This document shows positions 1 to 10,839 of a stretch of DNA of 64,000 nt, piece by piece. Both the position numbers and the translations under genes were made by a program. How positions within the stretch are numbered: the stretch's first letter is position 1; every line of letters starts with the position of its first letter. Below the pieces are notes generated by a model. That model was not told the origin of the DNA and made no database searches. It saw only the letters and a program-made list of their open reading frames with translations. Source of the stretch: Brachypterus glaber. Taxonomy: Eukaryota; Arthropoda; Insecta; Coleoptera; Kateretidae. The stretch is taken from assembly GCA_958510825.1 (NCBI GenBank), contig OY294048.1, positions 25,183,887 through 25,247,886 on the forward strand, written 5' to 3'.

Positions 1-349
1 GAAATAAAAATAAAAAAGGTAGTCTTAATAAAAACAACTTAATAAATAGTTGTTTTTTGCTCAATAAAAAAAAAATGTGTGAATTAGTCGCTGCTACGAA
101 TGTTCCAATATATATTTTATATACTATCAATATTAAAAACATTTAGTTTTTTAATTAATTAAATTATTTTTAATTTTAACTTGTAAAGAAATATTTTTAG
201 TGCAAAATATATATTTTTTTTAATAGTATAGAATTTGTGATTTTTTTTATACTTTTTATTGTATATAGAAAGTCTGAGTGACCTATTTTAATCATAAAAA
301 AAATTCGTATTAACTTTAAAGTTCAAAAGTATGTAAAAAATTTATCATC

Positions 350-487
350 CTATTCCCCTTCACTATCATTGTTTTCTTCCTTCTCCAGGTCAGATATCCT
401 TCTTATCTCACATTTTTTACCATCACTAATTGTAAAAATTTTTCCGTTCTTGCTCCAGACATTTTTGGATCCGAATTTCTCTATAGC
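350..487 (-). pseudogene. C-terminal scrap of a retroelement ORF1-like protein
   Basis: The minus strand has an open frame of about 45 codons ending in TAG at 350-352. It reads ...FGSKNVWSKNGKIFTISDGK and then a charged tail rich in Glu and Asp. A VWSKNGKIF block followed by a short basic stretch and a final acidic tail is the pattern seen at the end of LINE ORF1/FP-like nucleic-acid-binding proteins in insects; that assignment is from memory of the family. No upstream part is visible beyond 487, and no RT follows downstream. The nearest alternative is a chance open frame, but its residue make-up is unlike the surrounding AT-rich noise. Confidence 0.35.
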
Positions 488-820
488 CTTTATTAGTATT
501 AGTATTAAGATAAAACCTTGAAATTTTGAGGGTGTTATCTATCACTAATAAATATTTTTGTATGTAAATTAATACTAACAGTACTTATTTTGTTGCAGAT
601 GATCAGGAAAAGTCAGGAAATTTTGTAAAATACTTTCTGAAATTAACAAATTTGGTCAGGGAAAAGTCTGCGAATTTGGATTTTAAATTTCGGTGCCAGT
701 CCTGCAGGGAACATGTACTAGCACTAATATTTAAAGTTATAATTAAAAATGAGTAAGGCACTTGTATTTTTTCCATTTATCTTGTGTTAAGTTTATTTAT
801 TTGTACAATCATCGTATTAT
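488..820. other. AT-rich stretch with no recognised feature
   Basis: No gene, tandem repeat or terminal inverted repeat was found here. A polypyrimidine-AG at about 598 followed by a short open stretch is too weak to call an exon. Confidence 0.4.
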
Positions 821-821
821 A

Positions 822-1538
822 CAGAGCGGTCCAAAAGTCACCCCCCCCCTCTTAACTTTTGAACCAGTTGAGATATCGACTTCAAATTTGGAACTTTTAA
901 ATAAGACAACTTAAACTATCTTTTAGCATATATTTAATACTTTCAGCTCTTAAAATGTGAGCAGGGGGCATGGAGGCACATTTTTTTAAATGGAAAGGGG
1001 GGTCCTGTAATACATCATTTTAAAGCTTATAAAATTCTCCATTTAACTCCATATTTTTAAATTAAAAAAAAAAATGGGTTTAAAATGGGGTTGAAAATGG
1101 GTATTAATGTCAAAATTCCTCTAAAAAAAAACAAATAATTTTTTAAAAATGCCTAATTTCATCATAAAAAAATTTTAATTATACTTTTAAACTAATGTTA
1201 GTTAACATAAATAAAAAATTATAAAAAAAACTTAAAAAATCGAATGTTTTAGCACAAAAAATTAAAAAATCAAAACCTTAAAAAACATTTTTAAAAAATT
1301 TAAAAATGTTTAAATAGAGAATTGTATAAGCTTTAAAATGATGATGTATCACACGACCCCCCTTTCCATTTAAAAAAATGTCCCTACATGCCCCCCTGCC
1401 CACATTTTAAGAGCTGAAAATATCAAATATATGCTAAAAGATAGTTTAAGTTGTCTTATTTAAGACTTCTAAATTTGAAGTCGATATCTCAACTCGTTCA
1501 AAAGTTAAAAGGGGGGGGGTGACTTTTGGACCGCACTG
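822..1538. mobile_element. Foldback MITE, family F1, copy 1 (TA target)
   Basis: The left end CAGAGCGGTCCAAAAGTCAC and the right end, read on the other strand (CAGTGCGGTCCAAAAGTCAC), form long terminal inverted repeats that run deep into the element: the blocks around GATATCGACTTCAAATTT and around CATTTTAAGAGCTG recur inverted near the other end. TA flanks both ends (820-821 and 1539-1540), as expected for Tc1/mariner-type or similar TA-targeting transposition. There is no coding capacity. A second copy lies at 13158-13859. Confidence 0.85.
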
Positions 1539-1694
1539 TATAATAAATTATGTCTACATTAAATCCCAAGATAAGTATTTTCATACACATAATATAATAT
1601 ACATACATATACATATTTTCATATACATAATATACATTTATATTTAAATAAATGTTTCTTTTTCAATACTTTTTTTGAATTTTATTACCCCACC

Positions 1695-1912
1695 CTAACT
1701 TATTTTTTTGTGGATTTGAGGAAAACTATGTTGTGTTCTGGCCTCATCTAAAATTCTGATCCTAAAGTAATTTCCTATATCTTCAAAGAACATAGAGGGT
1801 CCCCCAATTTTCAATTCAGAGGGCTTGATGTATTTCATTTTGTGGTCCACTTGTGCTAATGCTGGTTTTTACTAGTAGCACTTAACCTCTGCAATTGCAT
1901 GCTTATATCCAC
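1695..1912 (-). pseudogene. YqaJ-type repetitive gene family, 3' exon remnant
   Basis: On the minus strand a polypyrimidine tract and TAG acceptor (1913-1916) are followed by GGYKHAIAEVKCY, then KPALAQVDHKMKYIKPSEL, in one frame broken by two stops in a row. Insect YqaJ-exonuclease-type proteins of unknown function carry a zinc-binding GGCKHA motif, an EVECYW-like segment and a K-Y-I-K/A segment in this order. The match is by recollection of that family, not by a search. The Cys of GGCKHA is Tyr here. The frame closes with TAG at 1695-1697, well before the nuclease domain. This exon belongs with the minus-strand exons at 8383-8546 and 8672-8806; the LTR element 2293-8216 now separates them. 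Confidence 0.5.
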
Positions 1913-2292
1913 CTAGAAGAATTAAAAATGCTTTTTACTTTTGCTATGATTATATCGAAGGCTTCATGACATGGAACGGAAACCAAAAACTGAAGGTACA
2001 CCTCTACATTATAAAGCCCTCAATATCAAGAAAGTGTTAAATCTTATTCTGAGTGGGGGGGGGGTAGTTAGCAGAAAAAAATCTGGTTGTATATCATGGC
2101 TTTGTTCTAAAAGGACCAATGTCACTATATCCTTATTATAAGGTATACTGCAAAACTAACTTTTTCTTAGATCTATATAACTTAAAAAAGCCAACGTCAG
2201 TGCTTGTGAGATAAATGTAGATTTTAAGTGACAAGGGTGTTTTTAATAAACATGTCTGTTAAACTGCTAAAACAGCCAATTTTTTGTATCTG

Positions 2293-3304
2293 TGTTATGA
2301 TCCGTATAATTTTAAAATTTTATTTTAATATACAAAGCCTATAAGATCTAATTCTTAAAAGTAAGCATGAGTAACGTCGGATATTTTCGGGTTTTGTTTG
2401 GACCCCTCTAAGTAAAAATCGTTGAACTTTGGTAGTGGGGCATTTAGATATTCTTGCCTGGACCACACCCAGAAACATTAGCGTGTGTGTGACCTAAATA
2501 TGCCTCCTTTTAATTTATGGGTTTACGAAGAGAATAAATAGAGCTCCAAATTTTAGAGGTGATCATTCTTGAATAGTTTTTTGTCTTGTTAATTAAAAAG
2601 TATCCAGTAGTGTCAAAAGTGAAAATGTAGTTTCTGTGAGAAATAATTTTTGAGAATTATTCTTGATTTAATAATGTTTTTAAACTTAGAAAAATTTTTA
2701 GGCTTGTATTATCCGACATGAAAATAATTGGACACTTATAAATATTGTTAGCATGAACACTGATAGAAATTTTGACGAATATTAATTAACTTTGAAAAGT
2801 ATTTTGTAAAATAATTTGAATGACTTATACGAACCAGTTCTAATATTTACACTAAGAAAAATGTGGACAATAAATTGGGATTTGAAAATGATTGCGAATA
2901 GTTGGGATTTCAAACATAGAATGTTTTAAGTTAAAAGTATTTAATGGAAAACTAATATATAATGGAAATTAGAATTTAAGGGCTTTGCATAGAAATAGGA
3001 CTTAGAAGTAAGAATTGATCTTTCATGTTCTTGGAGAATTTATTCACATTTATTTAATATATTATTCTTAAGTTAAGAAGAAATCGTTTTATCTGTTTCC
3101 AAAGCGCCGTCTCCTAGAATACCCGCTCCCGAATAAAGTGATAAGTGGTTAAGTATATTCTCCGCTCGGGTATACTTTAAATACGATAGAAGATTGTATG
3201 GCCAACCTAACTGAGTAAGTTATAATAAAAGTTATAATTAACTGCTCGGCTATAACCGAATTATATACCACTTCACTAAATTAGTGATAGAATTCGACAT
3301 CACA
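2293..3304 (+). repeat. 5' LTR of the LARD-like element
   Basis: It is 1012 bp and starts TG and ends CA. Its sequence is matched nearly base for base by 7213-8216. Inside are a GAATAAATAGAGCTCC block and a TATAACCGAATTATATACC block near the 3' end that could hold promoter or polyadenylation signals, but this is only inference. The bases that follow, ACATTGGTGCTCATGTGATA, sit where a tRNA primer-binding site is expected. I cannot name the tRNA. Confidence 0.9.
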
Positions 3305-6300
3305 ACATTGGTGCTCATGTGATACGGGACTTCAAAATCGATTTTAAAGCAGAAATTTTTGTGCAGAAGTAATTAAAAAAAAAATCGAAAAGAAACGAAA
3401 TTTGGACAAAAGAGTCTGTAAGATAAATGATTTTTTTTTTTATGAAAAACGAATTTTAAAAATCGGTTTTGATGTGAGATTGGATTATTTTTGCTTAAAA
3501 TCAAAAATATGCTAAGGGAAACAGTAACTTCAGAAACTTAAGTAATGTCGGAAAAGGCAGCAGATTTTTGGAAAAGACGATCAACATCAAAAATTGGCCG
3601 CATGAAGATGGAAGAAGAGTGATATTTTGCAAAAAATTGCAGAATTTTATGGGCTATAGAAAAATGTCAGTTGAAGGGAAGATTGGTTTTTTTTGTTTTT
3701 CAAAAATGTTGGTATGTTTTTTCTCGAGTTATTCGTTGTAGATTTGTAAAGTATGAAATCGTATTTAAAATTTTTGGAAATTATGAGTGTTTTTTGTTGA
3801 GTTTTTGGCATTTTAATTTTAATTATATTACAATGGTAGAATTTTTTGTCTTTAAAATAAAGTATAAAAATACGATTTGATACTTGGGAAATATTTTTTC
3901 AATAGTATTTTTTCTTTGTCAGGTTAGGTTTAGAGTATTTGATAATTTTAATTTGAACTGGACGGAAAGAAAATATATATTTAGTTTTATTCATTAGCGT
4001 GTACCTTATTTTATTTAATGGAATAATTTTTCAGGATATTTTTATTTTTTCGATATTTTTTTTAGCGTACTTAAAAAAACGTAATTTTTTTTTAGGTTTG
4101 TATTTTATTAATTTTTTTTTAAAATGATATTTTTATTAAAGCGTAGAATAATTATAATTATTCTCAGAATTTTTTTTAACTTTTTTGGAACTTATAGTAC
4201 GATTTTTATTTTCATTAAATAGTACAGAATTTTTTTTTAAGTAATATTTAAAAAAAAAAAGAAATATTTTTTTTTATTTTATTATTTTTTTTTTGGGAAA
4301 TTTAAATTTGATTTTTATTAACGTGTACCTACAGTATAATTTTTTCTAAGGGTTATAATTCATAAATTTTTTTTTTGGGAAATTAAATTTTGTAAGAAGT
4401 TAATTTTATAGAAATGTATATATTTTATTAAAGTGTACCTACATATAATTTTATTTAACGGTTATCATTTATTATTTTTTTTTAACTGGAATTTGATTGT
4501 TATTTTAATGGAAACAGAAATATTTAATTTTTTTTATTGTAATTCAGTGTGAAAACTTAAACAAAATGTTTAAAAATTACCAAAAAAATATCGAGGTTTT
4601 ATATGTAAGGAATGCCTACTTGGATGTAGTTTAAATATCTTGAAAAATGTTTAGTTGATTTCTAATTTTTTTTTTATTATAAAAAAAAATATTTTAAGAA
4701 CCACTTTATTATAATTTTGTAATGTTGCTTTCAGTGTATAGGAAATACGTAAGTCTCTCTTCACCCACAGGTGCACGCTGGGTCTTTGAAAGTGTTTATG
4801 TAATAAAAATTAATAGTGTTTACGATTTGAAAATTTAATGGTTTATTTTGTGACTTCGTTTTTTTATCTTAGTATATTTATAACACAATTTTATCTATCG
4901 TATTGGAGATATTAATAATCAGTTTATAAAAAAAAGTATTTATTCGTCTGGGATTAGCTACCCCAAACGTAATGAGTATTTTTTGTTATCTTCTCAGATT
5001 TTTTTTTTCTTTCAAAATAATATTTTATTTTTATTCGTAATTTCGGTTTATAGTTTTTTAAAAAATAATTTTGAGTCAAAGCGAATTTGTTTAGTATAGT
5101 CTGAGAAAACCTACAGTTTTATGGAAAAATACCGTTTGTTCAGTACTGAACGTAACTATATTTTTCTCCGTGTATTTATTTTATTTTTTTAGAAATTTGC
5201 AGTTTTATCGTTGGTAAATATAACTTTATTTTGTTTAGGCAAGATATTTATTGCACAAAGAGATAGACAGTCACATATTGTCACAGATGGTCACATATTT
5301 TGCTTTCCCATTTAAATGTTTGTAAAAATAGGGAAAGCCAGTTTTTTTATGAAAATTATAACAAAAATAGTTTTCTGTAGACAAAGGTTAAAAAGTTGTA
5401 TTGGTTTGAAAATGTATTTGAGTAACAGTTTTTTTTGTAAAAAAAAAACTAAGGTTAAAGGTTTTAAAGGTCCAGTTCAAAAATAAATTAAGGCAGCAAG
5501 TTATATATTATTAAATTTATTTTGGTTGGGTATATTAAAATACTAGTAATGTTTTTTAATGAAAGATACAATTTTTGGTATATTGGGTAAAACATATGTA
5601 TAAACAAAATGAAGTTCAATAATGAGTTATGTTTTTGTTTTTTAGTATTTTTGATGAATTCGAAATATCGTATAAAAGGTGTGCGTATATCGCATACATG
5701 TAACTAATAATAAATATATTTATTAAGCTTTTACTTTCAGAAGGCTAACGTAGTCTTTCTGCCTATAGTATTATAGAGTGTAAATAAAATAAAATATCGA
5801 AAAGGTCTCAGAAAAGTTATTACAATAACTTGAGAACGCCTACAATGTAGGATGATTTTTTATTATAATTTACGTAAAAGTTTGGAATATATGAGGGTTA
5901 TGAGGGTTATGTTATGTAAAAATAATTAACCAGTTGGTAAAAAAAAAGCGTAATATATCGTAAAATAGCTTAACGTAGTTTAAAGTAAATCAAATAAACT
6001 TATTCTGTCTCAAAGCATTTATATGATAACTTGAGAACGCCTGCGATTCATTGCAATGTAGGCTTATTTTTATTGGGATTTATCTTGGAATTTACGTAGA
6101 AAGTTAGGATATTAGAGGGATACGTTAAGTAAAGTTAAATATCGAGTTGGGAGTATAATATATTGACGTATTATATTAAAGGTCCGAGAAATTGGTGTTA
6201 TAATAAGTAACATTTGTTTGTTTGTTGTTTGAGAAGTTTGAAGAAGGACATAGTCCTTTATGTTTTTAAATTTGCTACTTAAGCAAAAGTGGAAGTTATA

Positions 6301-7212
6301 AAATGGTGCAAATTTGGAGTTTTGGGTTTTTGAAAAATTTGTAAGAAATTTACGAAAATGTGCGCAAAATTTCACAAATAGTATTACGATAGTACGATTA
6401 TTAAAATTGGAAATAGTAAGAAATTTGACAAAAAGTATTACAATTAAGTAAAGGCTCAAACTTTAAATCAGGGGGTTAGGTAGTGTTTTTAACACAGAAC
6501 CAAACAGTCTTGGTTAATACGCAATAATTTGCAGTTACCAAAGAAAATTGCCATGGAACCTGGTGACAGGAGCCGTGATGTTACCCAAGTGGAGGAATGA
6601 ATTTTTGTTTCAAAACTAAAAAAAAAAGGGGTAGTATTTTATAAAGTATGAAATAGGCACCGATAAATAGTCGACAAATAGTGAGTGGAGTTGGTCGCAA
6701 TAAATTTTGCGAATACTATAGTATATTTTTTTGAAATAAATGAATTTATTTAGAGATTCTCGGAAAAGTAATAGAAGTTGTATCAATACGAGGGATATTT
6801 CGAATATAGTAAGTAACGAATGATTATAAATACTTAGTCCAATAAGTGGCTATATAAATATTGAACTTTATTTTTGTTGAAATATGTAAGGGGTTATTCG
6901 TTAATGGTATAACTTATTTTTTTAAATGTACGAAGTTGCAGTTATTAAACTGTATAACTTAGCAAGTTTGTCAATACGTAGTATTGAAGTTTATGTAAGT
7001 AATAATGTAAATTATTAACTATAAAACGTATAAGGAAGATATAACTTGTTCTTAAAAGTAATGTTTTAGTTGTTCTTATGATTTAGATATAGGTTTTTGG
7101 TGTTTGTAATGTGTTTTGAAATTCCAACTTAAGCAAGAACCGAACAGGAAAATGTTGCACATTTTCTTTTTGAAAAATGCTTATCATTTTTCAAAAATTA
7201 GGGGGAGAGCTA
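3305..7212. other. Non-coding interior of the LARD-like element
   Basis: No gene is visible. Two repetitive zones stand out. In 3985-4510 a degenerate unit of about 110 bases containing (A/G)GTGTACCT and a T-run recurs four times. In 5820-6080 a block with AACTTGAGAACGCCT and CAATGTAGG occurs twice. Short frames at 3671-3880 (+) and 6112-6459 (-) lack any motif and I do not call them genes. Confidence 0.6.
7199..7212 (+). promoter_or_regulatory. Polypurine tract before the 3' LTR
   Basis: A run of A and G (AGGGGGAGAG) ends two or three bases before the right LTR. This is where the plus-strand primer of an LTR element is expected, and it fixes the element as plus-oriented. Confidence 0.7.
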
Positions 7213-8216
7213 TGTTATGATCCGTATAATTTTAAAATTTTATTTTAATATACAAAGCCTATAAGATCTAATTCTTAAAAGTAAGCATGAGTAACGTCGG
7301 ATATTTTCGGGTTTTGTTTGGACCCCTCTAAGTAAAAATCGTTGAACTTTGGTAGTGGGGCATTTAGATATTCTTGCCTGGACCACACCCAGAAACATTA
7401 GCGTGTGTGTGACCTAAATATGCCTCATTTTAATTTATGGGTTTACGAAGAGAATAAATAGAGCTCCAAATTTTAGAGGTGATCATTCTTGAATAGTTTT
7501 TTGTCTTGTTAATTAAAAAGTATCCAGTAGTGTCAAAAGTGAAAATGTAGTTTCTGTGAGAAATAATTTTTGAGAATTATTCTTGATTTAATAATAGTTT
7601 TTAAACTTTTTAGACTTCTATTATCCGACATGAAAATAATTGGACACTTATAAATATTGTTAGCATGAACACTGATAGAAATTTTGACGAATATTAATTA
7701 ACTTTGAAAAGTATTTTGTAAAATAATTTGAATGACTTATACGAACCAGTTCTAATATTTACACTAAGAAAAATGTGGACAATAAATTGGGATTTGAAAA
7801 TGATTGCGAATAGTTGGGATTTCAAACATAGAATGTTTTAAGTTAAAAGTATTTAATGGAAAACTAATATATAATGGAAATTAGAATTTAAGGGCTTTGC
7901 ATAGAAATAGGACTTAGAAGTAAGAATTGATCTTTCATGTTCTTGGAGAATTTATTCACATTTATTTAATATATTATTCTTAAGTTAAGAAGAAATCGTT
8001 TTATCTGTTTCCAAAGCGCCGTCTCCTAGAATACCCACTCCCGAATAAAGTGATAAGTGGTTAAGTATATTCTCCGCTCGGGTATACTTTAAATACGATA
8101 GAAGATTGTATGGCCAACCTAACTGAGTAAGTTATAATAAAAGTTATAATTAACTGCTCGGCTATAACCGAATTATATACCACTTCACTAAATTAGTGAT
8201 AGAATTCGACATCACA
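7213..8216 (+). repeat. 3' LTR of the LARD-like element
   Basis: It is 1004 bp, TG...CA, matched to 2293-3304. Differences I can see are single-base changes (for example CCTCATTTT for CCTCCTTTT and CCCACTCCC for CCCGCTCCC), a 9-base deletion near 7600 and a one-base insertion. TCTG follows directly as the target duplication. Confidence 0.9.
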
Positions 8217-8382
8217 TCTGTTTAAAATTTTTGACATTGGCCCTTTTAGAACCAAGCCACAAATATATACTCAGCTGATGCTCCTGTTGCTTAGGGGATT
8301 GCCCCACAACAGCTGACTTTTTATAATGTATTTAAAATAGAACCCCAGAATTCCACAGACCAAAATAACTAAAATAATTTAC

Positions 8383-8546
8383 CTTCAGAAGCTGTACAAC
8401 TTTGCAACTAAGAATGACTTTATTTTTTCATCAATTTCTGCTGCGATCATGAATTTTGTGCTCAAGGACAACACGTCCTTTTACTGTGCAAATACTAGTG
8501 TTCTTGTCCTGACTGACTTTCACATAACCATCTTCATAACCTGGCC
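8383..8546 (-). pseudogene. YqaJ-type repetitive gene family, middle exon remnant
   Basis: On the minus strand an acceptor (TTTGCAG) is followed by GPGYEDGYVKVSQDKNTSIC and then TVKGRVVLEHKIHD before two stop codons. In the remembered insect YqaJ-type family a GYV-x-SxxxxxCTVKG-x-V-x-PEHK segment sits between the N-terminal exon and the GGCKHA zinc motif. A donor-like GTAAAT follows the exon at the low-coordinate side (8377-8382). The stops and the shifted frame after EHKIHD show decay. Because the next family exon lies at 1695-1912, the LARD-like element landed in the intervening DNA. Confidence 0.5.
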
Positions 8547-8671
8547 CTGCAAATATACAATATGTTTTAAAATATCCTCCACATTTTTCACAAATTACTC
8601 AAAAAAATAGTTTATGAATAGAACAAAAAACTCAGTAAAAACTAAAATTAAAATAAAGAGTGTATACTGAC

Positions 8672-8806
8672 CATACATTTTTAAACCTTCGGAACTCCAC
8701 ACTAAAATAGTCCAAGTTTTTTGCGAAAAATTCTTTAACCATCACGTAATTAACGTGTAGTAAATTTTCGCTACTTGCTTTCACAAAAAAAATCCACTGA
8801 AGCCAT
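8672..8806 (-). pseudogene. YqaJ-type repetitive gene family, first exon remnant
   Basis: An ATG at 8806 opens MASVDFF on the minus strand. The frame then breaks at a run of eight T. In the frame one base away it continues as a run of residues including LLHVNYVMVKEFFAKNLDYF, ending at a donor-like GTCAGT (8666-8671). A short N-terminal exon beginning MASV-x-FF and containing H-x-NY-x-x-VK-x-FF fits the start of the insect YqaJ-type family as I recall it. Upstream (8870-8985) the DNA has more CpG than its surroundings and could be an old promoter. Homopolymer length error in the assembly could mimic the frameshift. Confidence 0.45.
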
Positions 8807-8809
8807 AAT

Positions 8810-9288
8810 TAAAGCAAAAACAAATAAAATAACTTTAAAAACAAACCGATTCCGAAATTTAACACGGAACTCTCCACTGATAGATAAAAAGTGAGGTTAT
8901 GTCTACGCTAGCAGTTTAGCCACACTAAGAAAAAAAATGTCGTTTCTGCGCAGTCTCTATCTGTGACGTAGAAAATAAGGCGCGACGAAAAAATTTAAAC
9001 TTTAAATCGATTTTTAAAATAGTTAGCGTTATCAAAAAGGAAAATTACTTTACATTTACCTTACTATTATAAGGTACTTTGTAAATCAGTGTTCAAATAT
9101 TAAAAACAAGACTTAGTGGAGAACCCTATTTTCCAAAAAAAACTGCAGTAAAAATATATATTTTGTTCAAGCATACTAAAATGTTCATATTTTATAACTG
9201 AACACAAGATAGAAGTGATCTATTTTTTTTACAGTAAAAAATGAGTTCATTGTTGTACGCCGTAAAAAAAGTTAGTTAGCTAAAATTA
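8810..9288. other. Upstream DNA with mild CpG enrichment
   Basis: At 8930-8985 there are several CpG-containing words (CGTTTCTGCGCAG, GGCGCGACG) in otherwise CpG-poor DNA. This may be the remains of the promoter of the minus-strand gene that begins at 8806. No gene is seen here. Confidence 0.3.
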
Positions 9289-9567
9289 TTGAAGAATATA
9301 TGGATTGTACTACTACAAGTCTCCGAAATTGCAAATGCTACATTAGACAAGTTACCATCAGAATCTCGAAAAGTGTACGATTCAGCTTACGAAAAATTTT
9401 TAAAATGGGCTAAGGAAGCTTTAAGTTTATTCCGAAAGTGTTTTAGGGTTACTTCCGTTACATTCGTACACCTTAATTTAGGTCTCAGAAAAATATTCGA
9501 TAGTTCATTTTTATTTCAGGTTATATTCCTTACAAAAAATTTTTTACATAATTTAGTTTATGTATAA
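9289..9567 (+). pseudogene. Fragment resembling a tyrosine-recombinase (Crypton-like) N-terminal domain
   Basis: The open frame starts with TTG, so its true start is unknown. Residues 10-45 contain LPSESRKVYDSAYEKFLKWA. Insect Crypton-derived and related tyrosine-recombinase-like proteins have a repeated LP-x-x-S-x-x-x-Y-x-x-x-Y-x-x-F-x-x-W helix in the core-binding domain, and this matches. After about residue 45 the sequence no longer resembles anything, suggesting an exon boundary or a break. No catalytic Arg/His/Tyr region is visible nearby. I regard it as a scrap. Confidence 0.4.
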
Positions 9568-9667
9568 ATTAAATAATCAATTAGACAATAATAATATGCA
9601 GCTTATGTGCGCGTTTGTTATGTTACAAAATTTGGAAGTACACTTATGCAATTAAGTAAATGATAAC

Positions 9668-9727
9668 ACTGCTCAACAATCAAAAATTTGCCGACAACAT
9701 TTTGCATCTGGCTATTTGATGCCCTGA
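9668..9727 (+). pseudogene. THAP-like zinc-finger scrap
   Basis: A short frame reads SKICRQHFASGYLMP and then TGA. The KIC-x-x-HF pattern is the distal C-x2-H zinc pair of THAP domains. The proximal cysteine pair is not seen upstream. THAP domains occur in P-element and other transposases and in domesticated proteins, so this may be the remains of a DNA transposon. It is short and may be chance. Confidence 0.25.
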
Positions 9728-9729
9728 AT

Positions 9730-10561
9730 TCGGAACCTTTTTTCGTTTTTCTCGATCAGCTCGTTTTTTTTAGATATAACGCACAGTGGTTTTGTTGCTT
9801 ATAGTTGTGGTAAAAAAAAATTAAGGTTCAATAAATTTTTTAAAAAAGAAATTTACACAAGAAAATCTCGCGATAAGCTTTTTTATCATATAAAATTTTA
9901 TAATGTAACAAAATGATGGGTTTGATTTACTTAAAAGTTTATTTTCTTCTTTTTAGTGCACTTAAATTAAACCTTGTTCTTAAAAATGTTTTTTTTACTA
10001 TTAATTTATTTTTATTTTTTTAGTCGGCAAAATTTTGTAGGATAGAAGTAGTAGTAAATTTTTGGGTTGGCCAGAGCCGGACAACTAGGCCATTTATGGC
10101 CCTTTTTGTCACCCCATTGTAAGATACAAACTTTTTTTCAAATAGGGACGCCGAACTAGAAGCTTGCTTCATGGCGCGGAAATGCCGGCCCTGTGTTATT
10201 CATTGGTAATCCTTACATGTATATTTGTTTATGATTGACTGAAAAAAAAATTTATGATTAAAAAAAAAGGTCTCACATCTAAAAAGATGTGGATAAAAAA
10301 GGGATTTTTTAAATTTTAGGGGTGGGGAGGTTGGGGGTAAATTTTATATAAAATTGTATTGTCATCAGAGATAAGCATGTGTACCGAATTTCAGCTATCT
10401 ACGTTTATTCTAAATGGGTGAAATAGAGAGGGGGTAAACTTAGCCCTATACGCGTATAGGGTGTGATAGGGAGATAAGGGGGATGTAAAATTTATTTTAA
10501 AATTTTATTATCACTGAATGTGTATGTAACCTAATTTTAGTTTTTAATTATCTCACGTGGG
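9730..10561. other. AT-rich stretch before the gap
   Basis: No gene is visible. A pair of imperfect ends, CAGAGCCGG (10072) and CCGGCCCTG (about 10185), could bound a small degenerate hAT-type MITE, but no matching 8-base duplications flank it. Confidence 0.3.
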
Positions 10562-10761
10562 NNNNNNNNNNNNNNNNNNNNNNNNNNNNNNNNNNNNNNN
10601 NNNNNNNNNNNNNNNNNNNNNNNNNNNNNNNNNNNNNNNNNNNNNNNNNNNNNNNNNNNNNNNNNNNNNNNNNNNNNNNNNNNNNNNNNNNNNNNNNNNN
10701 NNNNNNNNNNNNNNNNNNNNNNNNNNNNNNNNNNNNNNNNNNNNNNNNNNNNNNNNNNNNN
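10562..10761. other. Assembly gap of 200 N
   Basis: This is a run of exactly 200 N. The round number suggests a scaffold gap of unknown true size. Open frames that cross it are artefacts. Confidence 0.99.
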
Positions 10762-10839
10762 GTTTCGCAAAGTAAAAATCATATTAACTTTGATTAAGAC
10801 ATAATCTGTTATCCAAGAACCACACAGAAGCTCTCAATT

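Larger units (their letters stand above)
2293..8216. mobile_element. Non-autonomous LTR retrotransposon (LARD-like), 5.9 kb
   Basis: Two direct repeats of about 1 kb (2293-3304 and 7213-8216) both begin TGTTATGATCC and end GACATCACA. A 4-base duplication, TCTG, flanks the unit (2289-2292 and 8217-8220). A purine-rich tract, AGGGGGAGAG, lies just upstream of the right LTR. A primer-binding-like sequence follows the left LTR. These make an LTR retrotransposon in plus orientation. The 3.9-kb interior is AT-rich and holds no frame longer than 115 codons and no recognisable gag, protease, RT or integrase. It must have been mobilised by proteins from another element. LTRs differ by only a few substitutions and indels (net 8 bases), so insertion is fairly recent. 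Confidence 0.9.

Noticed and set aside
5885..5915. Telomere-like GAGGGTTATGAGGGTTATG
   Set aside because: Only two or three imperfect units inside a retroelement; it does not match TTAGG repeats.
6112..6459. 115-codon minus-strand open frame in the LARD-like interior
   Set aside because: No motif, AT-driven Phe/Ile/Asn composition, and it ends inside a repeated zone; it is no better than expected by chance.
10537..10782. Open frames across the N run
   Set aside because: They consist of unknown residues; the gap explains them.
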